Counted from the stretch's first letter, positions 1 to 7,525 are shown. The stretch is DNA of 12,224 nt from Hyphomicrobium sp. (GCA_025927515.1 JAICLG010000075.1:1-12224), one strand, 5' to 3'. Notes: generated by a model not told the origin, from the letters alone. Program-made: numbers and translations.

Positions 1-991
1 CGTCCACCCACTCGCGGACGACCTTCTGCTCGGAACGCATCTGCGTAACAAGCTGGTTGACGCCGCGCGCAAGGTCGCGAACTTCTTCCTGAGACTTCTC
101 GGACTGCTGCGTCAGCACACGCGGCGGCACGACCGGTTGTTCGCCGAGACGGGCGGTGAAGTCTTCAAGCGCGCGCTGCATATCGGTGACGGCCCCGAGA
201 AGCTGGCGGTTGACGTAGTCGCTTGATGAGGTGGAAAGCCCGCCGGGCGTCAGCTCGGTGATGCCCGAGAGCCATTCTTCCAGTTCATTGTAGAAGCGGT
301 TGTGTGCGTGGCTCGCCTGCAGCTCCAGAAACCCGAGAACGAGGGAGCCCGAAAGACCGAGCAGCGAGGACGAGAAAGCCGTGCCCATGCCCTTGAGCGG
401 CGCCGATAGCCCAGCCTTGAGATCACTGAAGAGCTGGAGGTTGTCTGAGGCCTTCGTGTCGAGCGTATCGATCGCGTGGCCGACCGACTGGATCGTTTCG
501 AGCAGGCCCCAGAACGTTCCGAGCAGGCCGAGGAACACGAGCAGCCCGACGAGATACCGCCCCGTATCGCGGGCTTCGTCCAAACGCGAGCCGATGGAAT
601 CCATGAACGACCGCATCGCCGCCGTCGAAATCGAGATCGTGCCTGTCCGGTCACGAAGCATCATGGCCATCGGAGCCAGCAGCACCGGCTTGGCGCTGAT
701 TGAAAGGCCCGGGTCTGCGATCCGGAATGCGTTGACCCAGCGGATCTCCGGATAAAGGCGCATCACTTGCCGATAGGCGTAGACGATGCCGAGGAGCAGC
801 GCACCGACGATGAGCCCATTGAGACCAGGATTATTGAGAAATGAGCGCTTCAGCTGATCGAACAGGATCGCCGCCAGAAAACCAACAAGCGTCAGGAATA
901 TGGTCATGCGCAGCAAAAAGACACCGGGCGGTGTCAGGCGCCGCGTAACGGGTGCGAGTGCCGCGGCATCGCCCGGGCGTATCTTGGCCAT
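1..991 (-). CDS. MotA/TolQ/ExbB-family proton channel subunit, 3' end cut by window edge
   Basis: I translated this frame by hand; 330 codons lie in the window and no stop is reached before base 1, so the C-terminus is missing. The ATG at 991 has GGAG about 7 nt upstream. Hydrophobic segments lie near residues 27-44, 57-74, 145-163 and 204-224. The motif LLGTFWGLLETIQSVG (about 157-171) and the later APLKGMGTAFSSSLLGL stretch (about 197-213) are the two pore-forming helices typical of MotA/TolQ/ExbB proteins. The tail after residue 265 is charged and probably helical. By family, such proteins sit in the inner membrane and use proton flow to drive a peptidoglycan-binding MotB/TolR/OmpA-like partner. 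I infer that the partner is encoded just beyond the left edge. No flagellar genes are near, so this is probably a non-flagellar paralogue. The family is clear; its exact job is not. Confidence 0.88.
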   Translation of the reverse strand, partial: MAKIRPGDAAALAPVTRRLTPPGVFLLRMTIFLTLVGFLAAILFDQLKRSFLNNPGLNGLIVGALLLGIVYAYRQVMRLYPEIRWVNAFRIADPGLSISAKPVLLAPMAMMLRDRTGTISISTAAMRSFMDSIGSRLDEARDTGRYLVGLLVFLGLLGTFWGLLETIQSVGHAIDTLDTKASDNLQLFSDLKAGLSAPLKGMGTAFSSSLLGLSGSLVLGFLELQASHAHNRFYNELEEWLSGITELTPGGLSTSSSDYVNRQLLGAVTDMQRALEDFTARLGEQPVVPPRVLTQQSEKSQEEVRDLARGVNQLVTQMRSEQKVVREWVD

Positions 992-1097
992 TCGTGGTCT
1001 CCGGAACGTCCCCGCAGTGTATGAACCGACCTTAGCGCATGCCTCTCCCATCGAAAACGGGCAACATAATGCTTGCAGCAGGCTTTCCTGACGGGGC

Positions 1098-1892
1098 TCA
1101 CGGCTTATTAAAGAGCATTGCCCCGAAAGCCTTGTGAAGAGTCAGATTTGCCGCAAGAATATCGCCGTTTTCGAGGAATTTGTCGCCGCCGTTGAGATCG
1201 CTCACGGAACCACCGGCTTCACGCACCATGACGATGCCCGCGGCGAGGTCCCAAGGCTTGAGGTCGTGCTCCCAATAGGCATCGAAGCGGCCCGCAGCGA
1301 CGAAAGCAAGATCCAGCGCAGCCGAACCCGAACGGCGAATGCCGGCAACTTCCTGCATCAGCGTTCCCATTTCCTTCAGAAAACGCTGATGGTTCGACCG
1401 TCCGCGATGTGGAATGCCGGTCGTCACGAGCGCGTCCGCCAGCGACTTGCGGGCAGCGACCCGCAAGCGCCGGTCGTTCATGTAAGCGCCTTTGCCTTTT
1501 TCGGCGGTGAAGAGTTCGTCGCTCGCCGGGTTATAGATGACGCCGGCGATCATCTGGCCTTCGCGCTCCAGCCCGATCGAGATGGCGAACATCGGATTGG
1601 AATGGAGAAAGTTGGTCGTGCCGTCGAGCGGATCGACGATCCAGCGATGCGTTTTGTCGGCCCCTGCAACTTCGCCGCGCTCTTCCATGAGAAATCCGTA
1701 TCCGGGGCGCGCTTTGGAAAGCTCTCGGAAAATGATCTCTTCCGCCTTGTGATCGGCGGCCGAAACGAAATTGGCGGGCCCCTTGATAGAAACCTGCAAA
1801 TGTTCGACTTCGCCGAAGTCGCGGACGAGACTTCGCCCGGCCTTGCGAGCGGCTGAGATCATGACGTTGAGAGTAGGCGAGACGTTGGGCAT
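1098..1892 (-). CDS. suhB: Inositol-monophosphatase family phosphatase (SuhB-like)
   Basis: A 264-aa Mg2+-dependent phosphatase of the IMPase fold. The first metal-site motif contains GFLMEERGE (67-74), the central motif is WIVDPLDGTTNF (84-95, metal-binding D87 and D90), and the C-terminal motif is KPWDLAAG (212-219, metal-binding D215). By family it hydrolyses inositol-1-phosphate or related sugar phosphates in the cytoplasm; in E. coli SuhB also has a role with Nus factors, which I cannot infer here. The frame stays open to a TTG at 1958, but the ATG at 1892 gives the usual family length and the expected start just before the first helix (NVMISAARKAG). I see no strong Shine-Dalgarno at either start. 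It lies 106 nt after the Sel1 gene and 106 nt before the channel-subunit gene, all on the minus strand, so co-transcription is possible but not shown. Substrate, and therefore the gene symbol, is tentative. Confidence 0.9.
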   Translation of the reverse strand: MPNVSPTLNVMISAARKAGRSLVRDFGEVEHLQVSIKGPANFVSAADHKAEEIIFRELSKARPGYGFLMEERGEVAGADKTHRWIVDPLDGTTNFLHSNPMFAISIGLEREGQMIAGVIYNPASDELFTAEKGKGAYMNDRRLRVAARKSLADALVTTGIPHRGRSNHQRFLKEMGTLMQEVAGIRRSGSAALDLAFVAAGRFDAYWEHDLKPWDLAAGIVMVREAGGSVSDLNGGDKFLENGDILAANLTLHKAFGAMLFNKP

Positions 1893-1998
1893 CGGGGCGA
1901 AGGTCCGGCGAACGGCGAAAAGGGGGTGAGCAGCGGGCTCTAGCCGCTCCACCGACAACTAGCAAGGCTGACACGAGGACTAAAGGCCCAGGAGGCCG

Positions 1999-3084
1999 CT
2001 ACTGCGCTTCCCCGACCCGGATTTTATCGTTCCAGGCAGACGCTTCGGTTGCCGCCTTGCGGCGCTCGGCTTGCGGCAACTTGGCCACCATTGTATCGAG
2101 CGTTTTGTCGGCAAACCCGTTCTTTTTCGCAATCAAGCGCCATTTCGCTGCTTCGACGAGATCTTTCTTCACCTTGATGCCGTCGAGATAGAGATAGGCC
2201 ATACGGTTTTGAGCGCCGGGAACGCCCTTGTCGGCGGCGGCCCGCATGAGCATCGGAATTTTTGACTCGTCCTTGGTCAGGCCGAAGCCCTGCAACAGGC
2301 GCACGGCGTAGTCATATTGGGCGGCCGTAAGACCTTGCTCCGCTGCACGCGACAGCCATCGCGCCGCTTCGAGCGCGTTGGGCTCGGTTCCCGTTCCGGT
2401 TTGATAGAGTTCGGCCAGATCGTATTGCGCTTGCGCCAATCCCTTCTGCGCCGCGTATTGAATGTGCTGGAACGCACGTATCGGATTTTGCGGCTTGCCG
2501 TCGCCTTTGAGAAAGAGAAGTCCGAGATTGTAATTGGCTTCGGCGTGTCCGGTGAGCGCGGCTTTTTCGAACAATTCGGCGGCAACTTTGCGATTCTTTT
2601 TGACTCCGCGCCCTTCCGCCAACGCAACGCCCGCCTCGAACGTCCCCTGGACGTCACCAAGTTCTGCGGCCTTCGCGTAGTTCGTGTAGGCCTTGCTGTC
2701 GTCCTTGGGAACGCCAAGTCCGTCGCCGTAAATGCGGCCCATCAATGTATAGGCCGTCGGCTCGCCGCGCTTCGCCTCTTCCTCGGCAAGTTTCAATGCG
2801 GTCAGGTATTGACCCTGGTCGAAGGCAATGTAGGCAGCGTTGTCGCCGCTGACGGGGACCATCGACGGAATGGACTTTTCGACCTCGGATGAGCCGGATT
2901 GGCCGGAAGGCGCCCGAGGTTGGGCCGGAGCCTTGGACTGAGGTGTTTTCGACGGCTCGGATTTCGGCACCGACGTTTGGCGCGAAAACCAGGAGCTGTT
3001 TTCAGCCACCACGCGACCTGTGAGCAGGGGCGAGCACAGCGCCGCACAAGAAAGCATCAGCAACTTGCGATGGGCACGCTTCAC
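1999..3084 (-). CDS. Exported Sel1-repeat (tetratricopeptide-like) protein
   Basis: A 361-aa protein. The N-terminus has basic residues followed by a hydrophobic stretch (about 8-22) and a likely signal-peptidase site after VVA (27). Next comes a Pro/Ser/Lys-rich linker (about 35-70), then six Sel1-like repeats of 36 residues each (about 107-322). These show the recurring pattern of small residues, Leu-Tyr, and G-x-G-V/K-x-K-D, and a charged tail follows. Sel1 repeats are alpha-helical scaffolds for protein contacts, and bacterial members are often linked to envelope or peptidoglycan functions. No enzymatic domain is visible. The GTG start overlaps the TGA of the upstream ThiE-like gene by 4 nt (GTGA), with GAGG 7 nt before the start, which suggests translational coupling. 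Location is predicted periplasmic. The specific role is unknown. Confidence 0.9.
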   Translation of the reverse strand: MKRAHRKLLMLSCAALCSPLLTGRVVAENSSWFSRQTSVPKSEPSKTPQSKAPAQPRAPSGQSGSSEVEKSIPSMVPVSGDNAAYIAFDQGQYLTALKLAEEEAKRGEPTAYTLMGRIYGDGLGVPKDDSKAYTNYAKAAELGDVQGTFEAGVALAEGRGVKKNRKVAAELFEKAALTGHAEANYNLGLLFLKGDGKPQNPIRAFQHIQYAAQKGLAQAQYDLAELYQTGTGTEPNALEAARWLSRAAEQGLTAAQYDYAVRLLQGFGLTKDESKIPMLMRAAADKGVPGAQNRMAYLYLDGIKVKKDLVEAAKWRLIAKKNGFADKTLDTMVAKLPQAERRKAATEASAWNDKIRVGEAQ

Positions 3085-3725
3085 TTCGCGTCCTCAGGCG
3101 CCGAAACGGCTTCTGAATACGCGCGAACGCGCATCGCCGCATCGGATGCAGTCTCATTGCCGCTGATCGTCACGCCGACAAAATCGGCCCCGGCTTCGGC
3201 CAATCGGCGCGCCTGTTCGGTGTCGGAAACGTTGAGGGCGACGCACGGAATTTCGAAGACCTCGCTCCACCATGAGACGAGACCGAGCTGGCGCTCAGCC
3301 GCGCGGGCGCGATCCTCGACGTGCGCCGGAACACCGAATGCGACGTAGTCGGCGCCGCCTTCGCCAAGCTCCATCGCATCGTGCCGCGTGCGCCCGGCGT
3401 CGGCTCCGACGATCATTCCGGACCCCGCCCCGCCACGAATGCTCTTGAACTGCTGCACGACGTCCGGAGCCCATAGAACATGAACGCCGTCTGCGCCGAG
3501 CTTCGCAGCGCCTGCAACATCGGCAGGAAGAAGCGCCGCAATTCCCCTATTTTGTGCGAGAGCGATCAACGCTTTCAGGGTTTTCTCATCCGTTGCTGTG
3601 CTCGGCCGGATCAGCAGGCTCGCGACAGGCGCGGCGTCCAGCGCCGCCGCCAGCACGGCACATAACGTCTCGGATGCTTCCCCGTTCACAGCGAGGTCTA
3701 GATATAAAGTCGCGCTGTTCGGCAC
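3081..3725 (-). CDS. ThiE/TenI-family protein (thiamine phosphate synthase-like, active site eroded)
   Basis: A TIM-barrel-like protein of 214 aa. The family signature GADGVHV (78-84) is present, as are GADYVAFG (124-131) and GADFVGV (179-185), at the spacing seen in thiamine phosphate synthases. Canonical ThiE makes thiamine phosphate from HMP-PP and the thiazole phosphate. Here several usual catalytic positions differ: the QLREK-type strand reads LLIRPS (37-42), the INDR-type metal site reads LLPADV (65-70), and the phosphate loop reads GVPAHVEDR. Enzyme activity is therefore doubtful, although this divergent form is familiar in Hyphomicrobiales. The frame is open to 3956, but the GTG at 3725 has GGAGAG 6 nt upstream and gives the normal family length, whereas the extension is basic and unlike the family. 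It is first in the leftward block and coupled to the Sel1 gene. Confidence 0.82.
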   Translation of the reverse strand: MPNSATLYLDLAVNGEASETLCAVLAAALDAAPVASLLIRPSTATDEKTLKALIALAQNRGIAALLPADVAGAAKLGADGVHVLWAPDVVQQFKSIRGGAGSGMIVGADAGRTRHDAMELGEGGADYVAFGVPAHVEDRARAAERQLGLVSWWSEVFEIPCVALNVSDTEQARRLAEAGADFVGVTISGNETASDAAMRVRAYSEAVSAPEDAK

Positions 3726-3848
3726 CCGTATCTCTCCATATTGCTGACCGCTCTTCGAAGCCGATTGCGGCAGAAACAAGAAGTCCCTTGCTGTGGACGA
3801 TGTGAGGTTACACTCAAATAGGGTTTTCCAGGACACAGCGCTGTTTTT

Positions 3849-3939
3849 TCGCCGGATTTTTCCGCGGCGACGGTTTACCAGGGTATGCGAACGGGCCATG
3901 TTCCGCTTCGGCCCGTTATCTTTTGGCGTTTTTCCGCCA
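3849..3939 (+). promoter_or_regulatory. Inverted-repeat-rich leader upstream of the L,D-transpeptidase gene
   Basis: The 285-nt gap between the divergent ThiE-like and transpeptidase genes holds three successive inverted repeats. They are TCGCCG/CGGCGA (3849-3854 and 3865-3870), AACGGGCC/GGCCCGTT (3890-3897 and 3910-3917, followed by ATCTTTT), and TGGCG/CGCCA around a T-rich loop (3924-3928 and 3935-3939). The second, followed by T-rich DNA, resembles an attenuator or intrinsic terminator in plus-strand RNA. I could not place a convincing -35/-10 pair for either gene. That the region is transcribed as a leader, and any regulatory role, are inferences. Confidence 0.35.
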
Positions 3940-4010
3940 CCATGAGGGCTCACCAACTGTCAGCGGCACCTGACGTCGGCGCCTTTCTCGCCTTACGGAG
4001 CCATTTGGGA

Positions 4011-6329
4011 ATGAACACGCTCTCCGCTCTCCGCGTTCTCAGTCTCGGCGTCATTGCGTTGTGTTGTGCTGACGGCACGTTGGCCGTCGCCGACGAAGTC
4101 CGTGCTGAAACCTCTCCAAGTGGCAGCACGACGACTTATTTTCCGCCGAATACGCCGGCAACTGCGGCAACTGCAACACCCGCGGCGAGCCCGGCTTCCG
4201 ATTCGGAGAACCCGACGTCGGATAAAGCCGAGGCAGACAAACCGGTAGCAGAAACTCCCGCCGCGCCTCCAGCTTCGACCGCGGCAGCGACGCCAGCTTC
4301 CGAAACAAAGCCAGCGGCCGATTCGAAATCGACGACCGAAACTGCGCCGGCTGCTGAAACGCCCGCGACGGCTGCGGCTACGCCTCCGTCGACGCCAGCA
4401 CCTTCAGCTCCTGCTGATGCAGCAACTCCCGGCGCAACGCCAACGACCGCGCCGACAGACACGACTGCCAAGCCTGAAACGCAACCGGCCCCGCCTGCCG
4501 CCGCTGAGGCTGCTCCGCCCGCGCCGCTCAATCCTGTCATCGAGGCGGCACGCAAAAAGCTCGCCGATAAATCGTTCGTCGGTAAGAGCAACGCTGCCGA
4601 CGTCGCCGCCGCTGCCGAGTTCTATGACCGGCAAAAGACTCCACTCTGGATTTCGCACGGCGCCTACAACGAAAAGGCAAAGTCGGTCATTTCGGATTTG
4701 AAAAATGCCGATGATTGGGGCCTCGAATCCTCCGATTTCATCGTGTCACCGCTCGCAAGCGGCGCGAATCATGAAGAGCAGGGAGCTGCCGAAGCTCAGC
4801 TGACGCTGTCGGCGCTCAAATACGCACGCTTCGCGCGCGGCGGCCGCATCAATCCCATTGAGCTGAGCAACATCCTCGACATGAAACCTCCGGTCAAAAA
4901 TCCGAAGGTGGTGATGAAGGAGCTTGCGGAGGCATCGCATCCCGGTCCGTTCCTGCGCGGCATGAACCCGCATCACGAGGGCTTCGAAAAACTGCGCCAG
5001 GAGCTGCTGAAAGCGCGCGGCTCGGCACAGGCGGAAGAACCGGCCGATCCGACAGAGCAGATCAAGCTGCCGCGCGGTAGGCTGCTGCGCGCAGGCATTC
5101 GCGACGACCAGGTTTCGCTCCTCCGGAAGCGCCTCAATGTTCCGGCGGATAATCCCGCGAACGACGACCTGTATGACGACAGGTTGGTCAATGCCGTCCG
5201 GGATTATCAACAGCAAAACGGGCTTCGCCCCGACGGTATCGTCGGGAGCAGAATGCGCCGGGCGCTCAATGAATCCGGCAAGCCGCGGCATGTCGATTCC
5301 GGGCGCAACATCGATCGTTTGATCGCCAATATGGAGCGCTGGCGCTGGCTTCCTGAGAATCTCGGATCGTTCTACGTGATGAACAACATCCCCGAGTACG
5401 TCAGCGAAATCTGGAAGGGCAACGACCTCGTCCTCCGCCAGAAAATGATCGTCGGCCAGCCCGCGTGGCCGACGCCGATCCTGGCAGCCAACATGCAATA
5501 CGTGATCTTCCATCCGAGCTGGGGCATGCCCGATGGCATCAAGGCCAAGGAACTCGCACCGCGCTTGAGACAAGCGTCAAATTCCGGCTACAACTTCTTC
5601 GACCAGCTCTTTGGCGGCGGTGGTGGCGGCAGCAGTGGTGGTGCGAGGGTCATCGAGGCCTACAAGCTTCAGGTTTATTACAATGGGCGCCAGATCGATC
5701 CGGATTCCGTCGACTGGAATACGGCAGACATCCGGCGCTACAGCTTCATTCAGCCGCCGGGCCCCGACAATCCGCTCGGTCTCGTGAAGTTCCGTTTCCC
5801 CAACAAGCATGACGTCTATATGCACGATACGCCTGAGCGAGGCATGTTTGCGCAGACCACGCGTGACCTCAGTCACGGATGCATGCGCATTGGAGAACCG
5901 CGAAAAACCGCGGAAGTCATTCTGCAAGAGGATAAGGGTTATTCGCCCGAAAAGGTCGGCGAGCTTTGGAACAGCGGCGCCAGCGTCACCCTCAGCAAGC
6001 AGATTCCCGTCTATCTCGTTTACTTCACGGCCCGCGTCGAATCCGACGGTCACCTCGCGACGTTTTCCGATATCTACGGCAACGACAGCCGGGTCATCTC
6101 GGCATTGCGCGGGAAGCCCGTTCGCTACAATGCTCCTGAAGATGTCGATCCCACGGAAGCGGATCAACCGGGCGCTTCCGGCCGTTCCATCAGCGATGCA
6201 GGATCGGACGACCTGGATGAAGCGCCGGCCCGGAGGGGCCGCAACGCTAGGACAACGGCGAGCAGGGCCAAGTACAAGTCTCCTGCCAATACGTTGCAGG
6301 ATGCGCTGTCGAACATTTTCCTGAACTAG
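4011..6329 (+). CDS. Periplasmic L,D-transpeptidase, YcbB/LdtD-type, with peptidoglycan-binding domain
   Basis: A 772-aa cell-wall enzyme. The order is: signal peptide (1-27, likely cut after LAVA), a long Ala/Pro/Thr-rich disordered tether (about 35-175), an LdtD-type scaffold region (about 175-340, with PLWISHGAYN), a PG_binding_1 domain (about 361-420, RLVNAVRDYQQQNGLRPDG), then the YkuD catalytic domain (about 450-690). The catalytic motif is SHGCMR (621-626), with nucleophile Cys624 and His622. The catalytic region carries a long insertion with a Gly-rich run (535-540), like the capping loop of YcbB. The C-terminal 80 residues look disordered. By family it forms 3-3 crosslinks between meso-diaminopimelate residues or attaches proteins to peptidoglycan. 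The frame opens earlier (3885), but the ATG at 4011 places a signal peptide at the N-terminus and has GGAG 10 nt upstream. It sits alone on its strand between leftward genes. Confidence 0.93.
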   Translation: MNTLSALRVLSLGVIALCCADGTLAVADEVRAETSPSGSTTTYFPPNTPATAATATPAASPASDSENPTSDKAEADKPVAETPAAPPASTAAATPASETKPAADSKSTTETAPAAETPATAAATPPSTPAPSAPADAATPGATPTTAPTDTTAKPETQPAPPAAAEAAPPAPLNPVIEAARKKLADKSFVGKSNAADVAAAAEFYDRQKTPLWISHGAYNEKAKSVISDLKNADDWGLESSDFIVSPLASGANHEEQGAAEAQLTLSALKYARFARGGRINPIELSNILDMKPPVKNPKVVMKELAEASHPGPFLRGMNPHHEGFEKLRQELLKARGSAQAEEPADPTEQIKLPRGRLLRAGIRDDQVSLLRKRLNVPADNPANDDLYDDRLVNAVRDYQQQNGLRPDGIVGSRMRRALNESGKPRHVDSGRNIDRLIANMERWRWLPENLGSFYVMNNIPEYVSEIWKGNDLVLRQKMIVGQPAWPTPILAANMQYVIFHPSWGMPDGIKAKELAPRLRQASNSGYNFFDQLFGGGGGGSSGGARVIEAYKLQVYYNGRQIDPDSVDWNTADIRRYSFIQPPGPDNPLGLVKFRFPNKHDVYMHDTPERGMFAQTTRDLSHGCMRIGEPRKTAEVILQEDKGYSPEKVGELWNSGASVTLSKQIPVYLVYFTARVESDGHLATFSDIYGNDSRVISALRGKPVRYNAPEDVDPTEADQPGASGRSISDAGSDDLDEAPARRGRNARTTASRAKYKSPANTLQDALSNIFLN

Positions 6330-6352
6330 GCTGCAAAAGGCCAGGTTCGAAC

Positions 6353-6384
6353 CAAAAAGAAAGGGCGGCCCTGGGGCCGCCCTT
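6353..6384 (-). terminator. Rho-independent terminator of the aldolase gene
   Basis: A perfect 10-bp stem, AAGGGCGGCC / GGCCGCCCTT (6361-6370 and 6375-6384) with a 4-nt loop. On the minus strand it is followed by TCTTTTTGG, a good T tract, so it serves the leftward aldolase gene that ends at 6412. On the plus strand the hairpin lies 31 nt past the transpeptidase stop and is followed only by CGTCTTTG, so it may also end that transcript, less efficiently. Confidence 0.85.
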
Positions 6385-6411
6385 CGTCTTTGAGCACGGG
6401 TGTAAGGCGCG

Positions 6412-7446
6412 TCATGCAGCCTTTTCGAGCTTCTGGTCCCATTTGCCGAGTGCGGCGAGGCCATTCATCTTCGCGCGATGCGTGAAGGCGCGCTGGCCTG
6501 CAGCGACATTCTCCGGCTTGCCACCCCACGCTTTGATCGCCGCCGCCTGCAATGCCCGCCCGTATGAGAACGTCAGTGACCAGGGCAGGGGACCGGCGGC
6601 GTTCATCAGAGACAGATGCTCCGTTGCGGCTTCGTCCGATTGTCCGCCCGAAAGGAATGCAATGCCCGGCACTGCGGCCGGCACGGTCTCCTTGAGACAC
6701 TTCAGCGTCTTCTCGGCGACTTCGGCGGCGCTCGCCTGCTTCGAACATTTCTGACCGGCGATGATCATGTTCGGCTTGAGCACCATGCCTTCGAGGTTGA
6801 CGCGGGCGTCGTAAAGCTCGCGGAACACGTTGCGCAGCGTCCATTCCGTCACGCGATAGCACTCGTCAATGTCGTGGGATGCGTGCGCGCCGTCCATCAG
6901 GACTTCCGGCTCGACGATCGGCACGATGTTGGCTTCCTGCGCCAGAGCGGCGTAGCGGGCGAGGGCGTGCGCGTTCGCCTTGATGCAATTCCAAGTTGGG
7001 CAGCCATTCGCGATCGTGATGACCGCGCGCCATTTCGCAAACCGCGCGCCAAGCTTGTAGTACTCGGCGAAACGCTCGCGCAGGCCGTCGAGCCCTTCGG
7101 TGATCGTTTCGATCTTGGATGTCGGCCCCGCGAGCGGCTTTGCCCCGAGATCGACCTTGATGCCGGGGATCGAGCCCGCCGCCTTCATGACGTCGACAAG
7201 CGGCGTCCCGTCTTTGGCTTTCTGGCGGATCGTCTCGTCGTAGAGAATGACGCCGGAGACGTGGTTTTTCATGGCCTCCGTCGCACGAAACAGCATCTCG
7301 CGATAATCGCGGCGGCTGTCTTCCGTCGACGTCAGGTTGATCGTGTCGAAACGCTTCTTGATCGTGCTCGTGCTTTCGTCCGCGGCCAGGATGCCCTTGC
7401 CGGGCGCAACAAGAGCGCGGGCGATGTCTTCGAGTTTTTCGCTCAT
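6412..7446 (-). CDS. Class I fructose-bisphosphate aldolase
   Basis: A 344-aa enzyme of the eukaryotic-type class I (Schiff-base) aldolase family. It cleaves fructose 1,6-bisphosphate into glyceraldehyde 3-phosphate and dihydroxyacetone phosphate, and runs in reverse for gluconeogenesis. Visible hallmarks are GKGILAADEST near the N-terminus (17-27), the VEPEVL motif, and LEGMVLKPNM, in which Lys224 is the expected Schiff-base lysine. FLSGGQSDEAAT follows and forms part of the phosphate site. The ATG at 7446 has GGAGG 5 nt upstream. The length is a little under the roughly 360 residues of animal aldolases. The gene follows gap on the same strand after 79 nt, suggesting joint expression, and a strong terminator follows it. 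No metal-dependent class II features are seen. Confidence 0.96.
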   Translation of the reverse strand: MSEKLEDIARALVAPGKGILAADESTSTIKKRFDTINLTSTEDSRRDYREMLFRATEAMKNHVSGVILYDETIRQKAKDGTPLVDVMKAAGSIPGIKVDLGAKPLAGPTSKIETITEGLDGLRERFAEYYKLGARFAKWRAVITIANGCPTWNCIKANAHALARYAALAQEANIVPIVEPEVLMDGAHASHDIDECYRVTEWTLRNVFRELYDARVNLEGMVLKPNMIIAGQKCSKQASAAEVAEKTLKCLKETVPAAVPGIAFLSGGQSDEAATEHLSLMNAAGPLPWSLTFSYGRALQAAAIKAWGGKPENVAAGQRAFTHRAKMNGLAALGKWDQKLEKAA

Positions 7447-7491
7447 TTTTGCCTCCGTATGGCCGTTTGTACGTCAGTGATACTAACGAGA

Positions 7492-7516
7492 ACGGGCGCC
7501 GTTCAAGGGCGCCCGT
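7492..7516 (-). promoter_or_regulatory. Hairpin in the gap-aldolase intergenic region
   Basis: A perfect 9-bp inverted repeat, ACGGGCGCC / GGCGCCCGT, with a 7-nt loop starts 9 nt after the gap stop. On the minus strand it is followed by TCTCGTTAG, not a run of T, so it is a weak terminator at best. It could partly attenuate transcription between gap and the aldolase gene or protect the 3' end of gap mRNA. The function is inferred; the structure is seen. Confidence 0.55.
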
Positions 7517-7525
7517 CGATTTGAC

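Noticed and set aside
1893..1958. TTG start giving a 286-aa phosphatase
   Set aside because: The extra 22 residues are not part of the usual fold and the ATG at 1892 gives normal length; the case is not absolute since neither start has a strong ribosome site.
3726..3956. N-terminal extension of the ThiE-like frame to 3956
   Set aside because: It is basic, unlike the family, overlaps the inverted repeats of the divergent leader, and the GTG at 3725 has a much better ribosome site and gives the normal length.
3885..4010. N-terminal extension of the transpeptidase frame
   Set aside because: Starting at 3885 would bury the signal peptide 42 residues inside the protein; the ATG at 4011 places it correctly.
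4136..4591. Minus-strand frame rich in Ala/Gly/Val
   Set aside because: It is the complement of the Ala/Pro/Thr-rich tether codons; the low complexity explains it.
4746..6464. Two long minus-strand open frames (4746-5573 and 5577-6464) opposite the transpeptidase gene
   Set aside because: The plus-strand product has clear PG-binding and YkuD motifs; the minus-strand frames show none, and the second crosses the terminator.
6616..7524. A 302-codon open frame on the plus strand opposite the aldolase gene
   Set aside because: Antisense shadow of class I aldolase; no domain, signal or ribosome site supports it.
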